Shown: piece after piece, positions 9,105 to 20,100 of the stretch
Layout of the letters: every line of letters starts with the position of its first letter
Numbering within the stretch: the stretch's first letter is position 1
Assembly: GCA_021734325.1 (NCBI GenBank)
Contig: JAIPJF010000028.1
Span: forward strand, 1 to 35,172
DNA: 35,172 nt
Direction: 5' to 3'
Source: Fidelibacterota bacterium
Lineage (GTDB): Bacteria; Fidelibacterota; UBA8477; JABMPR01
Translations under genes and position numbers: made by a program
The notes under the pieces: model-generated
Databases searched by the model: none
Told to the model about the DNA's origin: nothing
What the model saw: only the letters and a program-made list of their open reading frames with translations

Positions 9105-9169
9105 AAGGAAAATATTTTATATTAAAGGAATATATAATAACTTAACATGATAAAAAGGAAAATATTTTA
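9105..9169. promoter_or_regulatory. Paired 15-base direct repeats upstream of the Fic gene
   Basis: AAGGAAAATATTTTA occurs exactly at 9105-9119 and 9155-9169, 50 bases apart (about five DNA turns), with a weaker partial copy (TAAAGGAATAT) between. It lies just upstream of the Fic start on the minus strand. The core AAAATATTTT is self-complementary. Spacing and position suggest an operator, possibly bound by the AbiEi-like domain of the Fic protein itself. An AT-rich stretch in between (TTATTATATATT on the minus strand) could be the -10 region. Confidence 0.45.
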
Positions 9170-9218
9170 CCGCTGACGGTAATTTAATATAGGGGAGTTT
9201 CAGATATCAATAACCGGG

Positions 9219-9496
9219 GTTTATGAGACTCCTCAACATCCACATTTGATTATGAAACGTATTTGAGACGCTTTCGCCTCATAAAGAGGTGAAAATCTCG
9301 TTGTCGTGTCAGGGGGATAGATAGCATAGATCACTACCGCGTCTACGTTTCCAGCTCCCCTGGTCTTTAAAGGGGACCGTTTATGAGACAGATTCAGAGC
9401 TCGCCACAAACCCCCTCCAAACCCAATAAATTGAGTCTCAGAACCCGTCTATAAATCAAAGTATCAAAACTAACAGCTTTTACCGTATATGAGACA
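9219..9496. repeat. Cluster of TTTATGAGAC repeats upstream of the serine recombinase (possible res-like site)
   Basis: Plus-strand copies are GTTTATGAGAC (9219-9229), TTATGAAAC (9250-9258), CGTATTTGAGAC (9258-9269), ACCGTTTATGAGACAG (9376-9391) and ACCGTATATGAGACA (9482-9496). An inverted copy, CTCATAAAG, is at 9278-9286. The most distant member is at 7502. Serine resolvases usually bind a multi-site region beside their own gene, so this may be the recombination site of the recombinase at 9564. That function is inferred; no coding frame occupies 9171-9563. Confidence 0.5.
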
Positions 9497-9504
9497 TGGA
9501 AGAC

Positions 9505-9532
9505 AATGCCTGAGTACTTCTCAGGCATTTTT
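9505..9532 (+). terminator. Terminator-like hairpin in the leader of the serine recombinase gene
   Basis: AATGCCTGAG-tactt-CTCAGGCATT is a perfect 10-bp stem followed directly by TTT. It lies 32 bases before the recombinase start. Too little room remains downstream for a full promoter, so transcripts reaching the gene probably read through it. It may act as an attenuator or insulator. Confidence 0.6.
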
Positions 9533-9563
9533 AACAAATCAATTATACGGAAAGGAACCAATC

Positions 9564-10109
9564 ATGAATATTGGTTATGCACGAGTATCAACACAAGATC
9601 AAAATCTAGATTTACAGAACGATGCTCTCAAAGCTGCCGGCTGTGAGAATATCTATACGGATAAAATGAGTGGAGCAAAAACGAAACGCCCTGGTCTGGA
9701 GGAGATCCTCGGGTTCATAAGAAAAGGTGACACGTTGGTTGTCTGGAAATTGGATCGACTGGGAAGATCACTAAAACATCTGATTCAGGTAATGCAGTTG
9801 CTTGATGAACGTGGTATTTACTTCAAGAGCGTTCAGGAAAGTCTGGATACTTCAACACCTGGTGGCAAGCTGATCTTTCATGTCTTTGGCGCACTGGCTG
9901 AGTTTGAGCGGGATATCATTCGAGAGCGAACATTGGCTGGCTTAGCAGCTGCAAGAGCCAGAGGTCGTAAAGGTGGACGTCCCAGGAAACTTTCCAAGAA
10001 ACAGGTCGAGATGGCGAAGAAGTTGATGAATGATCGAACAATCCCAATTGATGAGATATGTAAAACCATGGGAGTGTCGAAGGCAACATTGTACCGGTTT
10101 GCCAAGTAA
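9564..10109 (+). CDS. Serine recombinase of the resolvase/invertase family
   Basis: A protein of 181 residues, a normal length for small serine recombinases. The start is the ATG at 9564 (MNIGYARVSTQDQ) with AAGGAACC before it; an upstream frame extension runs back into the hairpin and is not used. Ser9 in YARVST is the expected nucleophile. KLDRLGRS and the long helix GALAEFERDIIRERT are family hallmarks. The C-terminal ~45 residues are a helix-turn-helix (DEICKTMGVSKATLYRFAK) for site binding. Such enzymes cut both strands through phosphoserine links, then resolve, invert or integrate DNA. The repeat cluster just upstream is the natural candidate site. A terminator follows ~100 bases downstream, so it is its own transcription unit. 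Confidence 0.9.
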   Translation: MNIGYARVSTQDQNLDLQNDALKAAGCENIYTDKMSGAKTKRPGLEEILGFIRKGDTLVVWKLDRLGRSLKHLIQVMQLLDERGIYFKSVQESLDTSTPGGKLIFHVFGALAEFERDIIRERTLAGLAAARARGRKGGRPRKLSKKQVEMAKKLMNDRTIPIDEICKTMGVSKATLYRFAK

Positions 10110-10207
10110 GCATTTCTGTTGATCTACCGTTATTGACCAGTATATTTGCGGGTCGTCATTTAACTCAACTTGCCGCGACGTAAAATAAAGAGCTAAACCG
10201 GGAGCAG

Positions 10208-10232
10208 ATGACATCTCCGGGTGTCATTTTTG
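10208..10232 (+). terminator. Rho-independent terminator downstream of the recombinase
   Basis: ATGACATC-tccg-GGTGTCAT forms an 8-bp stem with one G-U pair, followed by TTTTT. It lies about 100 bases after the recombinase stop codon. Confidence 0.7.
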
Positions 10233-10374
10233 GTTTCTGGTGGTGTTGATAACAGAAACAGTGGTGATTTGCGAGGATTGCAACCACTCTAAACATGTGC
10301 TAAACCCTCAAGGTAAATTCATACCCTGAGACATGTTTGTCCCGCAGATCTTCACAATACGAGGAGGCAGTCAC

Positions 10375-10779
10375 ATGTCAAAGAGTCAAGAGATTACAAT
10401 CGTCGCAGAAGGAAAGACCATCAAAGGAGAGATCACCTTTAGAAATGAATCTGATATTTCCCTAAAGATCACCAGCCCATACTCCGGTCTCACCGGAGGG
10501 CTTCACATCCCTTACTTTTCAAGACCCTACCACTCATTCATGGCGGACTATGGCGACAGGACTGCAGAGAACCTGCTCAAAGGCCTGTGGGAGTTGGGAT
10601 CGTATATGGCAGAGCATCGGGAGTTTCTCAAGCTGCAGCTGGCGTTTCATTTTTATCACGGCGACTATGCTGACAGTGAATGCCAGACAAGATTTTTTGA
10701 CAGTTCCTTTCCTTTTTGTGTTCCAATTGGAACACAAGGGGATATTCTGCTAATCCTGACTGAGGGGCGATTGAATTAA
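10375..10779 (+). CDS. Unrecognised 134-residue protein
   Basis: The start is the ATG at 10375, with a strong GAGGAGG ribosome binding site. I do not recognise the family. The N-terminal ~45 residues look like short beta strands (ITIVAEGKTIKGEITF, ISLKITSPYSGL). An aromatic-rich helix follows (HSFMADYGDRTAENLLKGLWELGSYMAEHREFLKLQ). There is no signal peptide or membrane segment. It lies between the recombinase terminator and the HTH gene and is probably an accessory or cargo gene of the island. A perfect 22-bp palindrome lies in its last 70 bases, and part of that coding sequence may be there for the DNA site rather than the protein. Confidence 0.65.
   Translation: MSKSQEITIVAEGKTIKGEITFRNESDISLKITSPYSGLTGGLHIPYFSRPYHSFMADYGDRTAENLLKGLWELGSYMAEHREFLKLQLAFHFYHGDYADSECQTRFFDSSFPFCVPIGTQGDILLILTEGRLN
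10716..10737. repeat. Perfect 22-bp palindrome inside a coding region
   Basis: Each 11-base arm reads TTGTGTTCCAA, with no spacer. It lies ~40 bases before the stop codon of the preceding gene and ~125 bases before the HTH gene. A palindrome of this length is unlikely by chance. A dimeric-protein operator, for example for the HTH protein downstream, is one possibility. Confidence 0.6.
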
Positions 10780-10860
10780 GCCTGTACATTGTCACAGCCA
10801 ATCCCATTGCATCCTAAATAGCTGGAACTAACTTAGCTGAACAATTTCGGGAGTATTATC

Positions 10861-11064
10861 GTGGGTAAGAAGGAGCATATACAAGATCGCTGGCTATCTG
10901 TTGAAGAAATAGCTGTGCATTTAGGAATTAAGAAGGATACGGCCTATAAGTGGGTAGCAAAGAAACACATGCCGGCCCATAAGGTTGGTCGTCTGTTGAA
11001 ATTTGATAAAGCTGAAATTGATGCTTGGGTAAAATCTGGCGCGGCCAAAACTGGTGGGGAATGA
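10861..11064 (+). CDS. Excisionase-type (HTH_17/MerR-like) DNA-binding protein
   Basis: A protein of 67 residues starting at GTG (10861) with CGGGAG upstream. It is a single winged-helix domain of the excisionase family: WLSVEEIAVHLGIKKDTAYKW (helix-turn-helix), then AHKVGRLLKFDKAEIDAWV (wing and final helix). Family members either direct phage or island excision with a tyrosine integrase or act as small transcription factors. It lies ~170 bases upstream of the defence cassette, so it could control that cassette or help the integrase at 24765 excise the island. The sequence cannot decide between these. Confidence 0.85.
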   Translation: MGKKEHIQDRWLSVEEIAVHLGIKKDTAYKWVAKKHMPAHKVGRLLKFDKAEIDAWVKSGAAKTGGE

Positions 11065-11146
11065 TTTAGTAATGTGCAGAAAAATTTAAACTCTTATGAA
11101 TATCATTCTAACGTTCACTGGATTCCATGACCCTGACTCACCTGAT

Positions 11147-11170
11147 CGATTGAAATCGGAAAGACGATCG
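11147..11170. promoter_or_regulatory. Possible operator before the defence cassette
   Basis: CGATT-ga-AATCG (11147-11158) is followed closely by a CGATCG palindrome. Both lie in the 170-base gap between the HTH gene and the first cassette gene, where the cassette promoter should be. The arms are short, so this is weak. Confidence 0.2.
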
Positions 11171-11235
11171 GGACCCATACTCTCTCTTCCTTCAGAAAAT
11201 AGTGTGAACTCAAGCGTTCTATAATGGAGGGATGA

Positions 11236-14133
11236 TTGCAATATTTCGAATGGAATCGAGCAATTGGTAGCTTCTTTTTCAATGAGCAGAATGCTGAGAA
11301 GGAGGTTTATTTATTCACGTCTTTGCAGGATATCATGGAGATAGGGAAAAAGAATGGTGTAGAGGGCTCCGAACAGGATGTATTGAAGGATTTCTATAAT
11401 GCGCTAATCTACAATAAGGACTTTAATATACCAGGGGGTCGAATAGTCTCGCCCATTGAAATGGCATGTATCCGATATAGAGATTGGGAAAACCGTGAAT
11501 TTCATGATGAGGATGAAGAAGATTATCAGCGAAATTATCCTTACTATTTATCATACTTAATCTTATTTATTTTACCTTTAACTGTTGAAGGAAATCCCAC
11601 GTATCGAGCTAGTAATTATTACGATCGGGTATATGATTTTTTCATAGAGAATAGAATACTTCCAAGCAACTCTTCTCGAAGAATTATCAAAAGTTATTTT
11701 TATAAAATTGATCAACTATGGCATGATTTGGAAGAGTGGTCAATAGATTACAAAGCCACGGAGTGGGGATATTTCGAATTACACCCATTTTCGAACCAAG
11801 CCTGGGTGCATGTCGGATACCCCATGTCACAATGCATTTTCCCAAGTTATGCACACTCTCATCTACCAGAGCTGTACAAAGTGGCGGGGCTTGTGCCAGG
11901 TGAAAAGATAGGGTTAAAAAAGTTCAGGAATCTCCTTGGTCAGCTCGGAAAAACTGAGCTAAGGCTCAATAATACTGCCGTTTCCGCAATTGAGGATGAA
12001 GCAAATGAGCTTGGACAATCGATTCTTAAAATTGTACTAAATCACTACAATTCCTGGAATGGTGAAACTAATGTCTTTCATCGACATAGTCATGCAGTAC
12101 AAAAGGGAATAACTATCTCCCCTCTTAGATTGTGCCTGGAAATAGATAGAGTTAATGAAACAGCGCAGCAATATTTTAGACTCCATAGTACTGAAGACTA
12201 TCCAAGTGACCTAAAATTCGATGACTTATATGAGTGTATACATCAAACTCAAGGTTTCTCAAAACGAATTAACCTCCCCTTTGAAGAAGGCAGTTACATA
12301 GAGGATAAAGACAATAAATGGAGAGCGACAATTCCGACCAAAGATGTAAGGATCCTGATAGATGGTGAAAATTATCATATCGATGATTGGGTAGAAGTCC
12401 CCCATATGGTATTCTCTTCACCTATGTTATTGGTAACACATGAAAGATTCTACGAAAGCATACTTACCTGGTGTGCTATGATGGAAGAGTCGAACTACGA
12501 AGACCTAAAATTGGTTGGTTTGCCTGAAAACTACCACGTAATTAAGCTACAAAATCCTACAATTAGTCATCCGGATATTGCTCAGCTCTCCATTCAGTCG
12601 ACCATAAAAATTTTCCTGCGCGGAGGGGTCTCTGTTGGGTTTAGGAAATATCTGCCAGCATATCTACCTGAAGTATTTTTAGAAAATGGTCATGGCAATG
12701 AAAGAGTGTATCTGATCGATGAGGTGAATGGCGATGAAATTGAATTAATTCGTAAATCTACAGATCTTCCCATTTGGAATATTCCCGGAACCGTACAAAA
12801 AAATACAAAATACATTATTATCGTTGAACATGTAACTCTCAGAATGAATATTGGTATTACGATTGTCAACTATAACTACAATGAGATTAAACTTGGCGGT
12901 ATCATATTGCCAAAACGAAATGCATTTGGTGAAATTAGCTATGATGAGGAATCTGGGGAAAGCTACTGTAGTGGTAGCCAAATTATATTTTCAGATCCGC
13001 AGGATAAAAAAGCCTATATAAAAAGGCAGGAGATATACGGATATTTTTTTCAAACCTCAGAAATATCAAAGATTGAAGATGACACTGCGCTATCCAATTA
13101 TGACAGTACCAATGATATATTACTTCATTATTTCGCTTCAAAGTTGGTCGCTTCGCGTAAAAACTATGGCGATGTGTTCGAATCAATTTATTACAATAAT
13201 TTTGACGATTCTCAAAGTGATTATTCGATCTCACTGTCTCAGTTGAAAAGATTTTCGCTAAACCTCTTGGATAGTATGGGTTTCATCGATTATGACTATC
13301 AAACAGAAAGAATTATTGCACTCCCACCAAGGCTAGTTCCAGTTCCTGCAAGAGCTGGACGGCGGGCTCTGCTTATTGGGGTGCGCACGCCACAGTTAAT
13401 ACAGCGTATGAAACAGCTTGTAGAAAAGGTCGGCCTTGAATTTAATGCGGCTACCCAGGATGAATTGGACAATCGATTCATGCTCCCTAGTACAATAACA
13501 ATTCGTGGCTATAGTAATACTTGTGCGCTTGATATAGAAAATCGATTCCGGGAAGTTGCTGGGGGATGCGGTATACCTTATGATTCAGATGAGTATCCAC
13601 AAGTTGCACTTGCAGGCTACTCAGGTGATATTGACCAGTATAGAGGATTGTTACGCGCGGATGATAATTTTAACGACCAAGATTGGAGTTTAAAAATCTT
13701 CAATTCCCAATTGCTAAAGTTTGTTAGGCCAACTTTCGAATCGATCGACAAAAGTTTCGCCCTTATTGAGTATAAACTGAACGAATACACATACCATCAT
13801 AGGCTTTGGATAAATAATATTGCTCACGAAGTAGATAAGAATTGGGGGAGATACTTAATTTTAAAACAATATAATCAACATGTTATTAAATATATTAAAA
13901 CTGCCCACTTCAGAATTACCGTTTTGATTCCAGCAGGTATCCCCTTGCCAAGATTAATTGCAAAAGCAATAATTTTGTTGAGTGGTAGGGCCCCCTCCAC
14001 AAAGAGTTTGACCATAGGAGGTAGAATAAATATGTATAATATCTATAAAAATGTTCCTCTCCCACTTGCAAAAAATTATTTCAAAAAGATAGGTCAATTA
14101 ATAGAAGAGGTACCTAGTGATGTCAATGTATGA
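11236..14133 (+). CDS. Large partner of the DruE-like helicase (DruH- or DruG-like position), fold unknown
   Basis: A protein of 965 residues. The start is a TTG at 11236, placed 5 bases after GGAGG; ATG alternatives nearby are out of frame. No ATPase, nuclease or membrane motif is visible. An acidic, aromatic N-terminal ~200 residues (YPYYLSYLILFILPL, then YYDRVYDFFIENRILPSN) is followed by long mixed regions. The style recalls the STY4851/YjiT-like proteins encoded beside DruE-type helicases, which would make it DruH-like (Druantia type III), but I recall that family only loosely. A DruG-like role in type II is the alternative. It overlaps the helicase gene by 14 bp, so the two products are very likely made together and act in one complex. 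Confidence 0.55.
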   Translation: MQYFEWNRAIGSFFFNEQNAEKEVYLFTSLQDIMEIGKKNGVEGSEQDVLKDFYNALIYNKDFNIPGGRIVSPIEMACIRYRDWENREFHDEDEEDYQRNYPYYLSYLILFILPLTVEGNPTYRASNYYDRVYDFFIENRILPSNSSRRIIKSYFYKIDQLWHDLEEWSIDYKATEWGYFELHPFSNQAWVHVGYPMSQCIFPSYAHSHLPELYKVAGLVPGEKIGLKKFRNLLGQLGKTELRLNNTAVSAIEDEANELGQSILKIVLNHYNSWNGETNVFHRHSHAVQKGITISPLRLCLEIDRVNETAQQYFRLHSTEDYPSDLKFDDLYECIHQTQGFSKRINLPFEEGSYIEDKDNKWRATIPTKDVRILIDGENYHIDDWVEVPHMVFSSPMLLVTHERFYESILTWCAMMEESNYEDLKLVGLPENYHVIKLQNPTISHPDIAQLSIQSTIKIFLRGGVSVGFRKYLPAYLPEVFLENGHGNERVYLIDEVNGDEIELIRKSTDLPIWNIPGTVQKNTKYIIIVEHVTLRMNIGITIVNYNYNEIKLGGIILPKRNAFGEISYDEESGESYCSGSQIIFSDPQDKKAYIKRQEIYGYFFQTSEISKIEDDTALSNYDSTNDILLHYFASKLVASRKNYGDVFESIYYNNFDDSQSDYSISLSQLKRFSLNLLDSMGFIDYDYQTERIIALPPRLVPVPARAGRRALLIGVRTPQLIQRMKQLVEKVGLEFNAATQDELDNRFMLPSTITIRGYSNTCALDIENRFREVAGGCGIPYDSDEYPQVALAGYSGDIDQYRGLLRADDNFNDQDWSLKIFNSQLLKFVRPTFESIDKSFALIEYKLNEYTYHHRLWINNIAHEVDKNWGRYLILKQYNQHVIKYIKTAHFRITVLIPAGIPLPRLIAKAIILLSGRAPSTKSLTIGGRINMYNIYKNVPLPLAKNYFKKIGQLIEEVPSDVNV

Positions 14134-17100
14134 TCCCATCGGAGCCTTTGATACGATTAAAAATAATTTTCTTAGATACATACGAACTGCATTTAAAACA
14201 AAGTTTGAAAGTATCGAAGTTGAGCGGCTTGATTTGCTCAACCAAGATAAAGTTTTTTATAGAGAGCCCTGGATTGAGTCATTACCAGAATATTTATCAA
14301 GTGGAAAATACATTAATGATTTAGAAACGAATGATTTGCCAGAAATGACAAAAAGTGAAATAGACCTGTTCAAAGGTCTCGTCTCTGGAGATGGAAAAAC
14401 CGGGTTAGCTCCCAGCTATTTTCTCCTGCATTATCATCAATCTATAATGCTCAAGGATTCTTTAGGTGGAAAAAACTGCATCATTACATCCGGCACTGGA
14501 TCCGGAAAAACTGAAGCATTTTTATTGCCATTATTCGCGCAGCTATCAAAAGAATTAGCACACTGGGATAAGCCAAATGCCGTAGCACCCCGCGTAAATG
14601 ATTGGTGGAGGCCAGATAGTGGACTTGAAGATAGCGAATTAGTTGATATTGCGAATGGATATTCAATGCATTCGCAAGTACAACAACGAGGGCACGAAAG
14701 GAGACCCTCTGGTATGAGGGCAATGATTCTCTATCCAATGAATGCACTTGTGGAAGATCAGATGACACGGTTGAGAATTGCCCTCGATTCGGATCCTGTT
14801 AGAGAGTGGCTCGAAAAAAATGCTCAAGGAAATTCAATTTACTTTGGCAGGTATAACGGGCAAACCCCGATTGCCGGTAGACTAGAGCGGATAAATGATG
14901 ACGGCCATTCTGAAATTAACCCATACAAGATCGCTGCCCTAAAGGATGCATTGTCTACAATAGAAGTGAATGCACATCTTGTTGAACAGTACATTGTAGA
15001 AAAAGAACTCCAAGGAAAAGATGCTGACGAGCTTCGGAGTTATTTCCCGAGATTAGATGGATCTGAGATGAGAAGTCGTTTTGATATGCAGGTGGCCCCT
15101 CCTGATATTTTGATCACAAATTTCTCCATGCTTGGCATAATGCTTATGAGGGAAATAGACAATGCAATTTTTGAAAAAACTAAAAGGTGGCTTGAATGCC
15201 AGGATATTGATGAGGAAAAAAGGCGAGAGGAAAAACCAAACAGAGTATTCCATCTCATCATTGATGAATTACACCTCTATCGCGGTACTCAGGGGACTGA
15301 AGTTGCATACCTTTTACAGCTTTTATTGAAAAGACTTGGATTACATCCCAATCACCCGCAACTAAAGATTTTAGCCTCAAGTGCATCACTCGACCCGCTA
15401 GACAGCAAAAGCTTAGAATATGTTAGCGATTTTTTTGGATTTGCCGGTGTTGAGGATGTCAAGGAGAAATTTACAATAATTCCTGGACAGGATACTCCTG
15501 TTGATAGACTCAGCTCAGATACGAATGTCCTCCCTGCAATCCCGTTTATTGAAATAGCTGAGGCATATGAAGCAGGTAACTACGACTCTTTTAACCAAGA
15601 GTTTCATAATGCCTGTCTGAAAGCAGGCAACACGCTTCGTGGAGAACTTGGATTAGAGGTGGCAGAGGTGACCACAATTCAAGCATTCTCCTCCCTTTTG
15701 CTACATCCAAGGTTATTCCTTAGAGAAAGGCTATTTGCAGCTTGTCGTTCTGAGGTGAATGGTACGAGCAAGTATAAGCCAAGACCAACCTTCCGAAAAG
15801 CTAATGACGGGATCCCAGAGCACATCGACTATTTTTTCGAGTCGATATTCGGAAAGGAAATCAAGTCCGAAAATTTGCGACAAGCGGCTCGTGGCTTATT
15901 AATATGCAGATCTCTCCTCGATGAAGTAGAGTTTAGGGAGGGACCCAAAGATTCTAATCGTGAACTTCCAAGGTTCAGGTTCCATTATTTCTTTAGAAAT
16001 ATTGAGGGTATATGGACTTCCATAGATCCAACGAATTCAGAAGATGGTCGAACTGCAGGGAAACTATACTCTACGCCACGGATTAAGTCAGCCGAGGGAC
16101 ATAGAGTACTGGAGTTACTATACTGTGATAATTGCGGTACAACACTTTTTGGCGGAAGCCGTGGACCGGGAGGTGGAAGTGAAAAGTTTCAGATGCTTCC
16201 CGTTGATCCAAACATTGAAGGGATACCAGAAAAAACAGCAGCAAAATTAGTAGAAAAAAGAACATATCAGGAATATGCAGTTTTCTGGCCAAATGGGGAA
16301 CAAAATTTCATGCCACATGACCCTCCCCCCAATGGTTATTGGAGGCAGGCAACAGTAGCTGAAAATAGAACTGCATCAACAAGCTATAGAGCCAATTGGA
16401 CTGAGGCTTCATTAAATAAATTTAGTGGGGGTGTAAGATTTGAAAATACACAGGCTGAGATGGATCCTGATAAATGGATAAAGGGTATGCTCTTTGTTGT
16501 AAATCATCAAAACTCTAATGAAGATGTATCTAATCATGGTAGTCCAATAAATCTCGACGACAAGGGTGAATTAATAAATACACACAAAGCTTTACCTTGT
16601 GTTTGCCCAGCCTGTGGAACCAACGAACTAGTCAGGTTGAGAGATGGACGTTATCGCAGCAGATTCTCTTCAATTAGGGGTTTCAGAACTGGTTTTTCTA
16701 AAACCACCCAGTTATTCGCAAAAGAACTGATATATCAGTTACCTGCAGGTGAGGACAAGAAAAAATTGGTTGTCTTTTCTGACAGTAGGGAAGACGCTGC
16801 TCAAATTGCAAATGGGATTGAGAGGAACCACTTCACTGACTTACTCAGGGAGGTTTTAATTCAAGAACTTCATGAAAAACTATTGATAAAAGCTGAAATA
16901 TATGATGCTCTAATAAAGGGGACGGATACAGACGGATTCAAAGAACAGTTTTCCACAGAATATTATGATGTAGAGGAATTATACAGAGAATCAAATATCG
17001 ACAAGAAGGATTCTAACCCAATCAGACTTCGTCGAAGAGAAAAAGCAATTGCTAGTCTGAAGGATATTCAAAACAAAATAGTTAAAGTGGAGAACCTAAT

Positions 17101-20100
17101 CAGCCTTGAGGGAACTCAGACATGTGCCCCGCTAATTAGACGAATGATCGAGCTAGGTGTCAATCCTGGTGGACCTAGCATCAATCTTCAAACAAGAACT
17201 GACTCCGATTCACCCTGGTATGAAATGTTTGATTTCTTGGGGAAAGAGTGGAGACGAAATGATGTTGAATTTAGACAGAATATCGAGGATGGATCTTTTG
17301 TAAATCTTGCCAGTCTCTTTTTCGGAAATTTGTTTTACTCTCTGGAAGCATCGGGACTTGGCTATCTCACATTGGATGAAAAAGCGGTATCTATTCACTC
17401 CAACGCCAGACGGCTTGGTCTAGCAGACGAAACTTTTCTTGAAATATTAAGAAGTGCTATTCGGATATTAGGAGATAAATCAAGATATCATCCTATACCG
17501 GATGAGTGGGAAACTCCAGACCTGATGAATGTAAATGAATATCAAACATTTCCATCGCATTTCAGGAAATATATTAGAGCAGTTTCAGATTTAAACGCAG
17601 TCCGCGAAGAAGAGCTAGGGGGGGCGGTTCTAAGCTGCTTAACGGATAGCAGGGTGCTAACCAATCGAGGAATAGATATCCGTGAGCTATATATAAGAGT
17701 CGGAGAAAAGAATGACCCTGTTTGGATAAGCAGTCGTGGAAATCGGCCTCATCTTCACCGATCAGGTGGGGTATGTACACAATATCCTGAAACAACAAGG
17801 TTGCCTGAGGAGGCGGATACCACCTGCAAAGATTTCTGGCATAGCAATTATCTTTCATATCATGCAGTGGTTCAAAATCGAAATGCAATTAGGCTTCATT
17901 GTGAAGAATTAACCGGACAAACAGACAACCAGAGTGAACGACAACGCCACTTCCGGAATATCATTTTAAGTGGAGAAGGTGAACCAGCAGCAAGAATTAT
18001 CGATCTGTTGAGTGTTACAACTACTTTGGAAGTAGGAGTTGATATAGGTTCATTACAAGCTGTAATGTTGGCAAATATGCCGCCTCAGAGATTTAACTAT
18101 CAACAAAGGGTCGGTAGGACAGGTCGAAGGGGACAGGCTTTTTCAGTTACTCTAACTTTTTGTAGAGGCAGAAGCCATGATGAATTTTATTTCAATAATC
18201 CCCATAGAATAACAGGTGATGAACCCCCAACTCCTTTTCTTGCATTGCAGCAATTAAGAATCACAAAACGACTGATCGCAAAAGAAATTTTAAGAGAGGC
18301 ATTTATGCCGTTAGCTGCTGCCATTAAAGGACATTTTTTACAATTGGACAGATCTGAGAGAAGAACAAGCGTGCATGGTGAATTTGGGAAGACTGACTAT
18401 TGGGATGAATATAAAAGCAGCATAGAAATCTGGATAAATAATAACCACCGTGAAATAGAACGAACTATTGTTGCATTGAGACCAAGCTCAAATGACAAGG
18501 AAATCCAAGAGCTAAAAGCTTGGGTCACGGATCTTACAGTGGAAAACTCTTTGATGAGCAAGGTTGATTCTGTAATTCGAAATGATGAAATATCAACTGA
18601 CGATATCTCCGAAAAACTCGCTGAAGGAGGCGTTCTACCGATGTTTGGCATGCCCACATCAGTAAGAAATCTTTATCATGAAATTAAGTATAAGGATGGT
18701 GAATTATCCTCAAAATCAATTGATCGCAGCACTGATATGGCTATTTACGAGTTTGCCCCGGGAGCACAAAAGACGAAAGACAAAGCTATACATACGGCCA
18801 TTGGTTTTACTGCAGATCTAGCTATGACGAATTGGGGAGGGAGAAATGATATCAGAGTGAATGCTGGTCCTTTTTACAATGAAAGATGGATGACTCGTTG
18901 TAATGCGTGTGGATTTATCAAAACTAGCCGTGAAAGACCTGAGGAACTAGAGTGTGAGTTTTGTGGCGAACCGATAGTTTCTCCAGAGAATATATTCCAG
19001 ATCAAATCTCCGAGGGGATACCGCACAGATTTCTCTCTTGGAAGGGATTCAAAGGAAAATTCAGACCTAATGTTAACTCGACCCCCAATTTTTGCGGAGA
19101 GTAGCGATGAATCTGATGTAAAGCCGAATGTGAAAAAGAATTTTCACACATCAATTGCAGACCGAGATGTCTCATGGAGAGTGAACACAAACAACGGCAG
19201 ATTCTTTGTAGGAAGAACCAATGAGGTTGGGAATCAATTTCCGTTTAACCGCGGATACACGTTCAGGCTAAACAATCAATGGATAAGTGAACATTATACT
19301 CATGAGGATAACAGGAACGGATATAGTTATAGAGTTCACAGAAATGAGGGTAATCAAGAGTCAATTGCTCTCGCATCCAATAAAAACACCGAAATTTTTC
19401 GGCTAAGACCGCTTTCAATTCCAGATGGGATATACTTAAATATGTTTGATAGTGATCGTAAAAGTTTTTCTGGGATGCGATCCGCTTTTTATTCAGCAGC
19501 GTTTTTATTGCAAAGGGTGTTAGCTGATAAACTCGATGTGGATCCTACGGAAATAGAAATTGCAGATGTACGAAGGCACAAACTGCCAGATGGAAAATAT
19601 ACGGCAGAAATTATCCTAATTGACGAGCTACCCAACGGCTCAGGTTTTGTCCGTTATCTCTTTGAAAACATGGAAGAAATTATTTCAGAGTGTATCAATG
19701 AGCAAAGTAAAGGGACTTATCTAGGGAATATTCATTCTGATGCTCACCTTAAATCATGCAAGGATGCGTGCTATGATTGTCTGAAGGTTTTTAAAAACAT
19801 GAATTACCATGGATTATTAGATTGGAGGCTTGGGATCTCTCTTATACGGACACTCAATGATGTGAATTATTTGGCTGGGGCAGATGGAGACTTTAATAGC
19901 TTCATTGAGCTCCGAGATTGGCAAATAGATGCAATGAGACTAGGGAGAAGTTTTGCAGAAAGCTTTGATTTTATATTACTTGAGGAAGATTTTCCATCAC
20001 TTCCAGTAATCACAAACCAACCGGGGAATCACTATATCATTGTTGTGCACCCGTTCTGGAATTGTCATAAACATGATTCGGGAGAGCTAGAATTGCCTGA

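Noticed and set aside
16044..19190. Several open frames of 60-105 codons on either strand within the giant helicase gene
   Set aside because: They lie wholly inside the helicase coding frame, lack ribosome binding sites and have no protein-like features.
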